Source: Ciborinia camelliae (taxonomy: Eukaryota > Ascomycota > Leotiomycetes > Helotiales > Sclerotiniaceae). Taken from it: DNA of 64,000 nucleotides. Both the position numbers and the translations under genes were made by a program. The DNA lies in NCBI GenBank assembly GCA_025890175.1, contig JANPYM010000013.1:1566777-1630776 (forward strand), read 5' to 3'. Positions 10,973 to 24,218 of the stretch are shown here, piece after piece. The notes below the pieces were generated by a model, which was given only the letters and a program-made list of their open reading frames with translations, did no database searches and was not told where the DNA came from. The number at the start of each line of letters is the position of its first letter. The first letter of the stretch is position 1.

Positions 10973-12545
10973 TCAAGCTCCAATTGCTAGACATGAATCT
11001 AGCACCATATCCAACGCAGCTCGGTCTTGGTATTCTGCCCCTTCCCAGCCCCAATCTTCGATATCACTCATTGGTTCGTCGATGCCGTGTCCATTGACAC
11101 CATTAGTCAAACCTATAATCTCGAGACCACCCATCTCAATGTCACCATCTTCATCCTCAGTAATGATTCTTCCTCCAGGCCCAAGTCGAGAAAATTCGTT
11201 CCAATCTTCCAATTCGCCTTCTTGATATCCGAACATGATTTGCTGGACAACGACTGGCATTTGGCCTAAACCACAATCGGCAATCTCAAGCGCGGTTCGT
11301 ACATCGGCCATGCCGAGAGGGCCTCGTTCACTAGCTGCGCGGGCTTCTATAGGTAGCAACCCATTTTTGTCTCGGAGAACTTCGTTACGCATCGAAGACT
11401 CTTCTTCCCTTTCTAGTTGTCTGCGATATTTGTGTGTTTGGACCCAGGAGGAACCCCCACCAGTTCCGGCGCTACCTGTAGAGCCAGGCCCGTTGCTTCT
11501 CGTTTTACTGAATATCGATGATAGGACTTCTTTAATGAACGTTTCCGTCGCAACGGACATGAACTGAGCTGCATCTTGGACATGCCCATTGACTAAGCCT
11601 GTTTCATAGCATATGGGAAGCATGCGTGACTCGATCGTTGTCATGTCAGGAAATTCCCCTGATTCCGAGGCTAAAGGTAAAGTATATCTCTTCCGAATCT
11701 CCAAATCCCAATCTTGACCCACATGTAAGTACTACTGAACTTCCGAGGTTTGGCAGTTGTATTTGACTCACTCGTTTTGTTCAGCCCACCAGCACTGGCA
11801 GGTACAGAGTCTTGCTGTCTTGCAGGCTTCGGCCGGCGATGCCCTGTGAGCATCGTCGCAAATGCATCGAATGGGTCGAACTGTGAGACTATTTAGCACA
11901 AGTCCAATATAATTTCGCATGCGCAACATATTAGAAAGTCTCACATCATTTTGAGATAGATCCTTCAATCTTCTTCTGTCACGACTCGGTAATTGCATGA
12001 CCTCTGTCTTGAGTCTTTGTTCGGCCGCATCGCCGCTAACCGGCTTGCTCCCAGCTCCTGTTGTCGGTTTATCATTTGCACTGACCCAGCTCGCCACGCC
12101 CTGATCAGGCATTTCACGAGTTGTGTTCGCATAAATGGCAGATATGAGTTGATTGTGGAGATGTTCGATTTCACCGGTATTTGTTACAAGAAAATTATCA
12201 ATTCGGGACGAGAGTTCAATTTGGTTCATTTGCCCTGACAAAAACAAAGAATTAATATAAGTTTGAACATGCGTAATCATCGCCCCTTTCAAGAGACAAT
12301 GACTTTCATCACATACCCATAAGAAATAAGCCAATTGAGTCTTTGTATGTCCCCCAATTCTCGCCAATGGCAGACTTGACGGCCGTGTACAACGGTTCAA
12401 GGTCGATGCGCGGGGGAACATGAATGAATTTTGCTGATTTTTGAACTGGAGTTGTCGCAGTAAGTGATTTTGTAGGCAAAACAGGAGTTGGACTCTTGTT
12501 CGTCACACTAGAGCGACTCAAGGCCGCTGGATCGATGTCGGGCAT
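10973..12545 (-). CDS. ADA1: SAGA complex subunit Ada1/Hfi1
   Basis: Four exons (12545-12317, 12234-11945, 11880-11772, 11712-10973) with introns of 82, 64 and 59 nt encode 455 aa. The SAGA-Tad1/Ada1 domain starts at [19 protein letters not shown] and runs through [16 protein letters not shown] and [16 protein letters not shown]. Downstream, [11 protein letters not shown] and [16 protein letters not shown] are typical of Ada1/Hfi1. The C-terminal third includes [23 protein letters not shown] (histone-fold-like segment) and ends in an acidic tail. Ada1 pairs with Taf12 by histone folds and holds the SAGA core together for transcription activation. The start is chosen at [10 protein letters not shown] because the upstream extension is in-frame but UTR-like. 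Splice phases were checked by restored frame. Confidence 0.92.
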
Positions 12546-12968
12546 GATGATTGTAGGGGCAGTCCGGGCTCGCGCGACCACGCTCTCAAGGCGCGAAAAC
12601 CTTGAATTTGCTATAGCCCATAAATAGAGCAACAAGGGAGAAATCTAGCGACACAATTCCAATATGCGAATTGTCAATTTAAAAGCGTGGTTGATGATTG
12701 AATGATGGTCGTTTCGCGCACAAGATAGAAGTGACGTTGTGAGAGTCGGGTGGCCTTGTAGCCTTATGTAATCTGGAGTTCTAGGGTAACCTACCTAGTA
12801 CTATCACTAAACCCCCTCAAAATTATTGAAGTAATAAATAAATCATCGCGTCTGGTTTTCCTCAGCGCGTCCACTCCTTCAATTAAATCTCATGAAAGTT
12901 AACGAATCTATCTTTTTCTGAGGAATAAGAAGAAGTCGCAGATATTCAATTATCGCAACGATGCAATC
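12546..12968. other. Bidirectional promoter between ADA1 and GCP3
   Basis: Short divergent promoter of 423 bp containing a CCTACCTAG motif near 12790. No other feature seen. Confidence 0.5.
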
Positions 12969-15838
12969 ATGTCCTCACGAACTACTCGTATCTCCACTGC
13001 TATTGATAGCTTAGTGCGTCGATTTCAAGTTGATATACCTGGAGAAGACCCTGCAGATGCGGAGGAAAGAGAAAGCAATGCTGCCGATTTTGTACGGGAA
13101 ATTTTGAAGAGGTATTGGCTTTGGAGACTATGTGCGGTATGATGGAATGCTGATTTGGCAATTTATGTAGTTCAAAAACTCCAGCTGTTGTTGCAGATGT
13201 AAACCAAGCTTCTGATTTAATAAAGAAACGATTGATACAAACAAATCCAAGTCCGAATGAAGCTCTAAGGTTTACGAACCTCTATAGTCGGCTCCTTTCC
13301 ATACCGGTCATTACACAAAAATGGGCGGTGCTTTACTTTCTGTATCAGCTAGGAGATCAAGAGCAGCTTAGGCCTTCTGGATTAACGAGCCCTTTTATGA
13401 GTCCAATAAAAAAGAAGAGATCAAGTAGGACTATCGAAGTTCAAGATACCGCAAGCGCTGCTCCTCTCAGAGATACACGTCGAAATCTCCAAACAGATGG
13501 CACATTTGATTCCCAAAGTCAAACTTCGCGAGAGGAGAGAGAATTCGACGATGCTTTTGCGCCTGTCGGGTTGAAGAAATTGCCGGAACGAGAAGGTGGT
13601 CAGCGGGATAGAAAAGAAGAAGAGCAGGCTTTTGCCAAGACACCAGTCAGCCAACGTGAGGGTGTCGCGTTAAAGACGGCTCTGCTGGCGGAAAATTATG
13701 TCGAACTTGATCCACCGGAAACCGCATTATTGAGGGACTTGCCATTCACATTACAAGGGTTATCTTCTTCAAATTTGCCATTTGACCCTAAGTCGAGTCT
13801 CAGACTACCACATACTTTACCCGTACCGATAATCTCCATTCTTCACACACTGGCTGAACCATCACTATTGTATAGAAGTCTGTCCAGTTTTGTTCAAACC
13901 AGTGACGGTGGTCTACTTGGTCAAAGTCTACGAGCTGCCATCGCTGGAGAGCTTAGGTCATATCTTGGACTAGTAGCGACGTTAGAAGGTCAAATTCGAC
14001 GAGCACTTTCATCACTAGACGAAAATGAGCCAAGAGGAGGCATTGGAAAGGCAGGAGTTACTTTGAAGAGATGCGTAGTGTGGACCCGAGAAGCGACGAT
14101 GGGCTTGAGATTGATGAGTTTAATAAGTGAAGAATCGAAAAGTAAAAAGGGCGGCCAACTCATTACATTAATCTATGGATTCTCCTCGTCGCACGGGGAC
14201 CCAATGGTAGGAGCTTTTGCCGAACGCCTGTTGATTCATGTTACTCGACCGTTTTATGATATGCTTCGCCATTGGATATATGACGGAGAATTATCCGATC
14301 CATATCACGAATTTTTCGTATCAGAGCAAGACCCCAATGCGATTCAGGAAGCCAAAGATGGCAGAAGCCGAGGAGGTGCCAGTAGCGTATGGGAAGACAA
14401 ATACAAACTGAATGAAGATATGGTACCAAGCATCATTACTCAGGATTTTGCTCAAAAGGTCTTCCTGATCGGAAAATCTTTGAACTTCATCCGTTATGGC
14501 TGCGGAGATTCTCAGTGGGTAGAAGAATACTCAAAAGATGCTTCAAAAGAACTACGATACGGTGATACCGCAACATTAGAGACATGGATTGACGAAGCTT
14601 ATAAGACGACTATGGCTCGATTAATTCACCTAATGTCGGAGAAGTTCCACCTTTTTGAACATCTTAAGGCCCTCAAGAACTATATCCTTTTAGGACAAGG
14701 AGATTTCATTGCTCTGCTCATGGAGTCTCTTGCATCAAATCTCGATCGTCCCGCCGGTGCCCAATATCGACACACTCTCACTGCTCAACTTGAGCACGCT
14801 ATCCGTGGCTCCAATGCGCAATACGACTCCCCCGAAGTTCTTCGCCGTCTCGATGCTCGCATGTTGCAACTCTCCCACGGCGATATCGGCTGGGACTGTT
14901 TCACCCTTGAATACAAAATTGATGCCCCTGTCGATGTCGTCGTAACCGAATGGGGTAACCGCCAATACCTCAAAGTCTTCAACTTCCTATGGCGCATTAA
15001 GCGTGTTGAATTTGCCCTTTCTACCACTTGGCGCAAATGTATGACTGGCGCCCGTGGCGTCCTCCTTGGATCACCCGATCCCGCCTTCCATCAATCCTGG
15101 AAGCAAACTCGTGGTGTCCTCGCAGAGATGATTCATTTCATCGCACAACTCCAATACTACATCCTGTTCGAAGTCATTGAGTCTTCTTGGGATGAACTCC
15201 AATCGGCGATTCACGAAGACGGTTGCACACTCGATGATCTAATTAAAGCACATACCAAGTACCTCAACGCCATCACGCATAAGGGACTTCTAGGCGCCAA
15301 GAAAAAACACTCAAACGACCTTGATGACAACACTTTCATGGTTCAACTAGGTGAGATACTTAGATTAATGCTCTCATACCGCGACGCAGTCGATGGTCTC
15401 TACTCCTTCAGCGTAACCGAATACTCTAAACGTCAAAACGCCAACTCTCCCTCCATCCCCCCCACAGGCACTACCACCTCCTCTCGACCCGGAACTCGCT
15501 TTGATGATTATCCTCCCTCCAGATCTCCATTCGAAAACCCAAATCCTGCACTCCTCAATCTCAATCTCTCCAATATTCAAGGAGAAGAAGAAGAATTCCC
15601 ATTACTGGCGGAAAGATTAAGCGGGTTGGGGATGCAATTCAAAACTAGAATTTCACAGTTACTTGGGGATTTAGCATATCAGCCGGATACAGATATGAGG
15701 TTTTTGGGTGTGGTGATGAATTTCAATGATGTTTATACGGGGGCTAGGAGGAAAAGTAATCGAGAAAAAGAAAGGGAAAAGGGGAAGGGGAAAGCCAGGG
15801 AAGGCAGATCTGGGGAGGGGAGTGTTAGGGAAAGATAA
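12969..15838 (+). CDS. Gamma-tubulin complex component 3 (GCP3/Spc98/Alp6 type)
   Basis: Exon 1 (12969-13111) and exon 2 (13171-15838) flank a 59-nt intron with a TGCTGAT branch, giving 936 aa. GCP3 is a core subunit of the gamma-tubulin small complex that nucleates microtubules at spindle pole bodies. Visible landmarks are the GRIP1-like N-terminal part (ILHTLAEPSLLYRSLSSF, then LLGQSLRAAIAGELRSYLGL), FAERLLIHVTRPFYDML, GKSLNFIRYGCGD, and the GRIP2 region with HLKALKNYILLGQGDFIALL, FTLEYKIDAPVDVVVT and YLKVFNFLWRIKRVEFAL. The N-terminal ~60 residues are the helical extension. A low-complexity Pro/Ser/Thr insert and a very basic C-terminal tail (KSNREKEREKGKGKAREGR) may be lineage-specific. 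The start at 12969 is the first ATG of the open frame. Between GCP2 and GCP3, the overall motif order favours GCP3. Confidence 0.9.
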
Positions 15839-16401
15839 CCGAGAAAGATGATTGCGATGTTAAATAGAAGAATGTGTCTATGATGAGTGGACGACGTAAG
15901 GCGCATTTATTTTCATAAAATTTTCTTGTGGCATGGCGGCATAGTAGGGCGATTTGATAAGGATACCAATGATGGATGGAAGGAAAGCAGATAGGCTGCT
16001 AGTGGCGTTGGTGTGTTGATATATGATGATGAATATACATTTTTTAAACCCATTCTGTTACTGATTGCTGGCTCGTATCTCATCCCACCCGTTTCAACCC
16101 ATCTCTATATCTATAACTTTTCAATTAGGACAATCGGTCATTGACGTTCCAATTTGATCTGGCAATCAATCACTAATGTTCGAATTTGTATTGGATATTT
16201 GCCAAGAAATAAGGTGTTTGTGATTGATAAGTCCCGCGAGAAAAGGTCAATTCTTGTTAAGCAGCGAATGAAAGCATACAGGACTCTCGGTGGGGTCTAA
16301 CCCTAAACTCCTACAATATTGACTTAACTAATAACTAGTGGATCAAAACTTCAACGACCTTCAATATCCAGAAACTTTCACATCTGAACAAACACCCCCG
16401 G
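15839..16401. other. Convergent intergenic region
   Basis: 3' flanks of the GCP3 and F-box-like genes. Nothing recognisable. Confidence 0.45.
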
Positions 16402-17692
16402 CTAGAGCTTTGGACGATCAGACAACAATGGTTTCTTAGCCTTTGGACCATGCGGCTGCATGTCGTGAACTTCCCAGTTCATGATCTTTAATGATTCTAA
16501 TCTTGAGTGGTCCCACATCACATAACCCCATGATCTCAAACAATGTCTTATATCACAACAGGAAACATAATTTTCTCCATTGAATGCAGGATTCCATTGT
16601 CGAACAGACCAATGCCATGCTGAATTTGGTCTCTCCCTGCCTGTATGTTGTGGCTCCGGCAAAGTTTCTCGAAACCCGGGATCTCGCATGATTCGCCTGT
16701 CGCGCAAGTAAATAAATACTCCTAGGGTATCCGAAAGAAAGTTATGGGGTGCGTGGAATACCCCGTGTTCGGAAACCTCTTGTAACAGAAGGACTTTATG
16801 ATATTCCGAGTTCTCGTTCATAACCTCCGATAGGAACTCAAAACCAAAACTCAACAGTTGCTCGGTCATTTCTTGATACTGACTATAAGCTAGATTCGTT
16901 CAGTTAGCTTCAGAAGTCCCATCGGAAAAGAGACTTACTTCTGTTTTTGGTCCTCGCTGCAGCCTTCTCCATAGTATCGCTTGGACTTTTGTCGCGGTAT
17001 TCTAGCCGGACAAATAGTTTGTGGAGCTCAGCTGAACAGTCTCTAAATACTATATCGTATTGTCTGTAGAAAAAGTCTTTCATGCATATGATTTCCTCGA
17101 CTTCCCATAGCTCAAACCTAGAGAAGAAAAGCTTCCCAAGTTCTTCACGGGGGGACTCCCAACTTGGACGATAGGAAGGACGATCTTTGCTTTCGGAGAA
17201 GAGTATACTAAATAGCTCCATTCTTATGATGCTACGCTGAATTCTGCACATCTCGGCTCGAGTTGGTAATGGTAGGTGTATTTCTTCTCCAGATAGCGGA
17301 TGATGTGATAGCGTCGAATGAAAGAATGCCAAGGATATATGATGGAGAGCTGGCAGGAACCTTGATACGTAGATAAGTTCCGCGGGTGTAATATCGAAAG
17401 GAAATAATTCACCCATCCCTTTATCATACTCTCCAAGTAGCTCTTCCACGTCACTGAGCCATGATGGCCCACGCTCAATAACGGAGGCTCGCGCTACATA
17501 TCGTGCTTCGTGGAGAATGGCCGGCGTGATTTCAGTTGCAATAACTGTCGCAAGTATATGTTTGCGTCGTCCATAATAGGCACTGTGGAAGAATGGAGAC
17601 GAATGTGCGAGGCATTTGAGAGTGGCAACGTCAGGCGCAGAAAAGAGAATGAGCTCTCTCAACTCTACTGGGAGATTATCGAGCCTTGCCAT
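16402..17692 (-). CDS. F-box-like domain protein, unknown target
   Basis: Two exons (17692-16939, 16889-16402) around a 49-nt intron (GTAAGT...AATCTAG with an AGCTAACTG branch) give 413 aa. Residues 3-36 (LDNLPVELRELILFSAPDVATLKCLAHSS) fit a fungal F-box or F-box-like motif, which normally binds Skp1 in SCF ubiquitin ligases. The remainder has no recognised substrate-binding repeat. It contains Trp-rich segments such as NSAWHWSVRQWNP and SWGYVMWDH near the C-terminus, a pattern seen in fungal F-box-containing orphan families. Role and substrate cannot be stated. Confidence 0.7.
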
Positions 17693-18291
17693 CTTTTGTC
17701 TTTATTTTTCGTTCTGCAAAGATGAAGAAATGAAAGTTGCAAAGAATAAAAGGATCGTTGATATGGAAAAGTAGCATAGGCTGTGCGTTCGGTGAGCAAT
17801 TGTGGCCCAATCTTGTATAACCTCTAGGGTTGTCTCGTAACTGAAGTCAGTGTGAATAAGAGTTATGAGTGTGACTCCTCTACATTCGCCCTCTGCATTT
17901 ACTTATACATTCACTCTTCATCCATTGCCCCATTCTTCTATTGTCATATATCTCGACTCACCTCAAGTAAAATTGTCAAAACATATAACCTTAATAAGAT
18001 GAAGTTGAAGGTACGTAGATGGATAGAAGTTAGAGTGTGTGGTTGATATATTAAATCGTTATTGAAGACTAAGTAATCATCGAATGTAGAAGTAGAATAT
18101 AAAAACAAAAAGGCCAATGCAAATTATGCTGGTATCGTATTCGTAAAATGCCTCCCTGCATCCATCCGTCCTTCCTTCAATAACGCCACGCTATACCATA
18201 TTTTTTTTTTGAAATCCTTGCTCTGCTCATTATCCCGTTCCTTCCGTTCGTACAGCCAAGAGCTTACTTGCAAACTTCGAAGTTCTGCAAC
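17693..18291. other. Intergenic region
   Basis: Upstream of the F-box-like gene and 3' of the PAP2 gene. AT-rich; no gene or RNA recognised. Confidence 0.45.
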
Positions 18292-19553
18292 TCAAACGAT
18301 ATTCGCAGCATCGCTATTATGATGGCCAATACCTATTCCTACAGGTTTGCGACCAATACCGGCACTGTTGGAGTATTCATTGTGTCTCATCTCACCACCC
18401 TCATTCATACCATTATGATGTCCATGCCCATGACCATAGCCATGATTATACCCGCCATATCCACCAGCACCATAGCCCTCACTCCCCCATCCAACTTGCC
18501 TGGTGAAGGTTGCATCCTCTAATTCTGCACCGGCACCAGTACCAGGAAAAGGAGTAGAGCGGTTCAATGGGATATGGTTGGTTCTCCAGTCCCAGATCGA
18601 TGCATATACCATTCTGTAACCGGAGAATGCCATGACGGTTCCAATAATAGCACCAGCGAGACAATCATACCAGTTGTGATATTCATCAATGGTGAGTGCA
18701 CCTGCGATGAGTGTAGCGCCGAGGATGGGAGCGTATGTTACGATGAGTTTCCACATGGCAGGGTGATAGTTGGACCAGACCTTAAGCTTAGCATTAAGAT
18801 ACAAGTACAAGAAAACGAAACCGGCAAACGCAGCAGTGGAGTGACCAGATGGGAAAGATTCCAGGGAATCGTCGATTTCATCTTCATCGCCAGTACAGAT
18901 TGTTCGATCGTACATGATGTAGTTGAGACCATTTCCCGTTTCTTGTTGGGTGGTAACTGGAATATTTGGTTTGCAGACGGTAAGGAAATGAGGACGGAGA
19001 CCACCGATGAGCCACTTGAGGAAGACTTGGAAGACGGCGGCAGTGATGAGGGAGTAGAGGAGCCCGATTACGGCATTGTTCATATCCCAGAAAGATCGAA
19101 CACGGATTTGGACGATGAGGAAGACGGCGATGGGGACGAGAGAGGCAAGGAGTGCGGCTTCCCAGATAGGAACGATTTCGTTGCGGAGAGGCTGGGGGAA
19201 TGGATGTTAGATTCTGTTTACCATATCTTTTATGATACAACGATTTGAATGAATAGTATACTTACATATGCAAATTGTGGGTAAACAACCTCTCCATCTT
19301 GGAAGTAGACTGGGAAAGATCGAGATGGGGCTGGGTGCGCCTCGTAAACACCAAGTCCAATAGCTCCCATAGCAGCCATAGTAACGATATCGAGCCAAGT
19401 GACTTTCAGCCACTGGCCAAAACTTGGACGTTGATTCATTGACAGAACCAATGGCCCTTTACCATGATGCTTCGTCTCATGAGTAGTAGCTGCTGCATTG
19501 GATCCAGGCCCAGTAGCAGCAGGCTCCTGTTGTCTACGTGAGAACATGCCCAT
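18292..19553 (-). CDS. PAP2 superfamily lipid phosphatase (DPP1/LPP-like)
   Basis: Exons 19553-19266 and 19191-18292 with a 74-nt intron encode 395 aa. The intron joins YPQFAY to PLRNEIVPIW, the usual PAP2 arrangement before helix 2. About six hydrophobic segments are present. PAP2 motif I is KWLIGGLRP (K-x6-RP), motif II is PSGH in SFPSGHSTAAF, and the motif III position reads ALTIDEYHNWYD, keeping the His and Asp but not the usual Ser-Arg. Enzymes of this type dephosphorylate phosphatidate, diacylglycerol pyrophosphate or related lipids at ER or vacuolar membranes. The C-terminal ~90 residues form a Gly/Tyr/His-rich tail (GYGHGHGHH). Substrate is not predictable, and the altered motif III is treated as a finding. 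Confidence 0.85.
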
Positions 19554-20548
19554 TTTGAATGAGGTACCGAATATGTTAGTTGGAGGTATGAAGAATCCGA
19601 CTTCAGTCTGTGGCTGAATAAGTAAATGGAGAGACGAAGTTGAGAAAATAGCTCAACAACTTGAAGAGCGATCAATACTCCAGTTGAATAGAATAGAATT
19701 TGAAAAGGATATCACAAGAGATCCATGAGTTCTCTTGAGGAAAGACCAAACTTTAATACTTTTCAGTCAACTCGCCCTTGGTAGAACTGTTTGAGATTTC
19801 ACCTTGATTTTTCTTGATATAAACAAAGGGATGACCCACAAATCTACTCTACCTACACCTGCATTATGCCGGCATCTAATAGGTATTGAATCCCGGCTCA
19901 CAACTAGAGGAAATAGACACTTGATGGAGAGAATTGAAGCTCCCGAGAAAGCCATACCATTTCACTCGTGTAATTGGTTGATTCACTTGCACGGATGATG
20001 ACGTCAGTAAGCCACAATTAGCCACATATGTACTGTGCTGTCAAAAACCCGGGAAGTAATAAATGCCATACAATATTACATACGCCAAGAACCTTTTAAG
20101 GGAATTTCAATTTGCATGTTATGATCGTTTGTCCTGCTGTTCTAATTTTCGTGCGATGACAAGTTGGTCGATCTCTAGTTTGGGCCCTGGTGTAGTAGTC
20201 TTAGCTTCTTGGCTGCCACGGGAGTTTCCTTGTGTTAGCAAAAGCTTGTTGTCCGTAGTATCTAGTACCTGTTTGCGCAACTCGTTGAAACCTGTCAACG
20301 GTACATACCTACGCCTGAAAATGCTGTGATCAGATTCCACGTCACATCAAAAAGTTGGCCCAATCAACATCTTCAAAAGTCCGTCGTAAATTTTGTTTTT
20401 CATTAACGATTGCATAATTTTCCAGCCTCTCAACAGAATCTACATTATTTTAGCGCTCAAAAAGGGACTTCATATGATATCTTACTGCATTCAAAGCTGC
20501 ATCGTCGCAAAGAGGGAATATGCATAAGTCCCTAAAACATGTTTTACT
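19554..20548. other. Intergenic region between PAP2 and AIP1
   Basis: Promoter of the PAP2 gene and 3' flank of AIP1. The small ORFs have no recognisable features. Confidence 0.45.
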
Positions 20549-22531
20549 CTAAGCCAATCCCGCAACATCCCAAACTTTCAAAGAAGCATCTCCACCTACT
20601 GAAGCAACCTTCTTCCCACCATCAATCCAACGAACACCAGTAACGCCATCTTTGTGTGCATTGGGAGCCTGGACTCTCTTTCCTGGCGAGGCGAGACTCC
20701 AAACAAAGACGTTGGTATCGAGACTGCCACTCACGGTATGGGTTCCGGCTTGGTTCCAATCTGTAAAGAAGTGTTAGTGTGGTATGGGAAATTAGATACA
20801 GGGCAGGGGCTATGAGCGCGGGATTTAAGACATCCCAAAAAAAAAGGAAGCAAAAACTCACCAATGCTTGTAACTCTTGCCGTGTGGCCACCCCATCTAT
20901 CCGTCTTAATTTCCCAACTAGTTGTATCATAAACATGAATCTTTCCCGAAGAGTTTCCTGCTGCAAGAAGATCTCCACTGGGCGAGAATTCTAATGCGGA
21001 AATCTGGGCTAGAGATTTTGTAAGTTTTGTTTGGGGAGATAAATTGTTTCCATCAACCGTGTAGATATGCACGACGTTTCTATCATCTCCCACTGCTACA
21101 CTATCCCCGTTTGCTGAAATGGATGTTGGGGTGAAGTCCTTGGTTTCCACTGTGTTCACGAGGCTATCTTTAGAGAAGATGTCGATACCGTTTGCAGTAG
21201 CAACATATAATTTATCACCCACAGCTGCTACCCCCTTGGGTTGTCCGTTCAACTTGGCTGCCTCGCCGATAAAAGTGTTTCCAGGAATATCGATAGTTCG
21301 TAAAGTATCATCCCAGCCAACACTATAGGATTTATCTCCAGCGCTAGCCCAACTTGATACTTGATTAGTATGCGAAGAGCCTTCGGTAGCAGAGCCGATA
21401 CCACTACCAACATCCCAAGAGCAGACCCGACCATCAAAACTACCTGTCCATAATGTTTGCCCTTTCTCTGTGTGGCTCGAGCCAATAGCTGTAATAGCTT
21501 TACCATGTCCCTGGACAATTTTTGTTGGTCTATCCGTTCCTTCGGCAAGATAGTTCAAGTCTCCAGCCAAGTTCAAACTGATGATCATTCCGTCATTTCG
21601 AGAAGGCCATACGACGCCGACCTGGTGATCTGGAATGCTGACATTTCCTTCTCCACCGAACCTCCAAGTTTGAACTGCCTTACCAGCTTCAACATCCCAT
21701 AATTTAACCGTCTGATCCGCGCTGGCTGTAACTAATCTCTTCGAGTCCTTCGCCCATGATACACTGAATATGCTTCCTTTGTGTTCTCCCTCTCCAAAGT
21801 GTGCCTTGGTATCACCAGTCTTTCCGTCATATAATTGGATTTTGCGATCCGCACCCACACTTACAAGGTGGTTTCCGTCCGGCGAAAAGCCCACTCCGTA
21901 AATGTAACCTTTATGAAGCTCTCCCAACTTAGTATTGAATTTGAAGGGAGCTCCATGAAGGAACACCAAACTACTATCATCAGAACCAGTAGCAGCTCTG
22001 AGGGGCCTTTGCTGACGAATTGCAACAGAATTGATAACCGCAGAATGTCCGACGATTTCCCCTACGGTGTTTCCACTATCTGCAGTTATGCAAGCACCAT
22101 AGCGTTCTCGACCATCTCCCACCGCTATTATACGTTGAGAATCTCCATCCCATGCAATATCATTGATTCTGCCATTTATAATATGATACTCTCCCTTAGT
22201 GTTGACCCCTTCTATGGAGTCCCAGACTTTGACAGATCCAGAGACATCACCACTGGCAATATAGTAACCGGAAGGAGAGAATCGTGCAACGGTAGTTTGG
22301 GTTGTGTGAGATGTATATTGTTTACTTAATGAAGGATCATCGATATTACGAACAAAAATGGATTTGCCAGACTAAAAACAAAAGTTAGGACTTTACTTGC
22401 ATTAGAAATTCAATATATATACGTACGGCATAAGCAATTCGCTCCCCCTTTGGATCACAACTGAGCTGTGTGGGACGACCACGGATCGTGGAGGGTGAGG
22501 CAGCAAGGATCTTATCAATAACGATAGACAT
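20549..22531 (-). CDS. AIP1: Actin-interacting protein 1 (WD40 double beta-propeller)
   Basis: Three exons (22531-22427, 22371-20862, 20760-20549) with introns of 55 and 101 nt encode 608 aa, the usual Aip1 length. Aip1 works with cofilin to disassemble actin filaments and caps barbed ends. The first residues lead into RGRPTQLSCDPKGERIAYA|SGKSIFVRNID, the Aip1 N-terminal repeat. Many WD repeats follow, for example GSVKVWDS, RKIQLYDG, QTVKLWDV, GRVCSWDV, GKIHVYDT and NVFVWSL, with a final SLKVWDV close to the stop. The first 35 codons are on their own exon, and the last exon begins within the DWNQAGTHTVSGS repeat. Cytoplasmic, no signal sequences. Confidence 0.93.
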
Positions 22532-23001
22532 TTTGACTTATATTGACTTCAACCAAAGATTGGTAAGTTGGAATCTGTGAAAAGAATTTAAATCGGTTTA
22601 CAAAGGAGGTTTGTAGTATCCACGATTTCGAGAACTTGGAGGGAGAGACCACGAGGCTGAGGGGGATAAATAGTGGGGTTGGTACCTCAGCCACAGTTCT
22701 GGTAGACACCAGCCTTACCTATACGCCACTCGTGTGTGTCTACCTAGGTAGGTAATAGGTAGGTAGGTAGGTATTTATGGGTGTCAATTAGCTATCAAAT
22801 ATCAGGCAACGGAAAAATGAATACCTGTAAAATGACCATAATTTTCTGGTCCTCATCGCAGATGGATATTTATTGCACCTTGCTGAATTTCTTACGAAGA
22901 ATACAACTCGGTCTTGTAAGATCATCCCCAATCTCCAAACCCATTCTCACCCATCAGGGAGAACAGCAGTCCGGACTTATATTCAACGGTGATTAAACAA
23001 G
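22532..23001. other. Divergent promoter AIP1/BTB gene with (TAGG)n-like tract
   Basis: Between the AIP1 start and the first BTB gene. A TACCTAGGTAGGTA-type tract with several GTAG repeats lies at about 22740-22772. Confidence 0.5.
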
Positions 23002-24218
23002 ATGTTTGTCCCATATGATCCCGATGGAGATTTGGTTCTAGTTCTCACCCGGGAACCAGAGTGGGAAGACACAAATGACGGAGCAGATTCAGGGGCGCCA
23101 GCAGAATCACCATCAAAAGAAGACTACTCGGAGAATGATTTTGCAGCGAATAAACCTGGCGATACCAGCGAAGATGTACATATGTTAGTCTCATCCAAAC
23201 ACATGAGTCTTGCCTCTCCCGTATTCAAAGCCATGCTTCAACGCAGCAATTTCAAAGAAGGTCGAGAACTAGCTTCTGTTGGCAAGGTTAAAATTTCTCT
23301 TCCTGATGATGACCCCGATGCTTTTGCTATTTTGATGTGTGTTATACATGGTCGGACAAGGAGTGTTCCTCGTGAAGTCGATCTAGATATGCTATCGAGG
23401 ATTTGTACCCTGGTTGATAAGTATCAATTACATGAGGTGGTGGAAATTATGTCTGATAGATGGATATCCTTGCTTGAATCCGAATTACCCGAGGAATTTA
23501 CGGATGGTTTACTTCCATGGCTCAGTATTTCTTGGGTATTTGAGAAGTCAAGTATCTTTAAGGAAGTTACAAGGATCATAGAACGACAAAGTAATGGCAG
23601 GATTGGCCAGGACCGAGATGATATCCCAATTCCAAAGAGGGTTCTTGGTAAGAAAGTTCTGTCTCCTGAAGTCCCAAACACATGACTGACACGCGTGAAG
23701 ATGCAATCCAAGAACGAAGATTAACCGCAATATCTAACGCTTACTCCACAGTCGAAACCATACTCAACACCGGTAAACACCACTGCACTGCACCTCGCAA
23801 AGATTCTTTTGAATGCAGTGGTATGGTCCTAGGAACGCTCCTCCAAAGTTCCACAAAACTAGGCATATTCCCCGTACCGGATCTTACAGACACAAACCTC
23901 ACATTCAACTATGTAGTCAACCAAATTCGCAAAGTGGAAGTGGTCGCTCTTTGTGATAAGATATCACCATTCAAGGGGTTCGAGTATCATCATTGGTCCA
24001 CTCATGGCGTTAAACAGGCTATTGATACGGAACTGGCGAATCTTGAGAAGAGGTTGTGTGGATTGGAGATGGAGGATTTTAAGAAGGTGAAGAGAGCGAA
24101 GGGGGGGATGAAGCTACCGGCGAGGGTGAAATCGAAATCGAATAATCTGGATATAGCACAGTTGTCACTTATGCCTTCTGCTGCATACCATGACATTTCT
24201 GAGATGGAAGGGTTCTAA
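23002..24218 (+). CDS. BTB/POZ domain protein, copy 1 of a tandem pair
   Basis: Exon 1 (23002-23647) and exon 2 (23701-24218) flank a 53-nt intron (GTAAGA..., branch CATGACTGAC, acceptor GAAG) and encode 387 aa. After an acidic N-terminal stretch the BTB fold begins at DVHMLVSSKHMSLASPVFKA, followed by KISLPDDDPDAFAILMCVIHG and MLSRICTLVDKYQLHEVVE. This is the common fungal BTB form in which the normal beta strands and helices are recognisable. The C-terminal region (DAIQERRLTAISNAYSTVE onwards) is a helical domain found in the same fungal family. No BACK, kelch or MATH domain is seen, so a Cul3 adaptor role is only a possibility. The next gene downstream is a clear paralogue. Confidence 0.82.
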
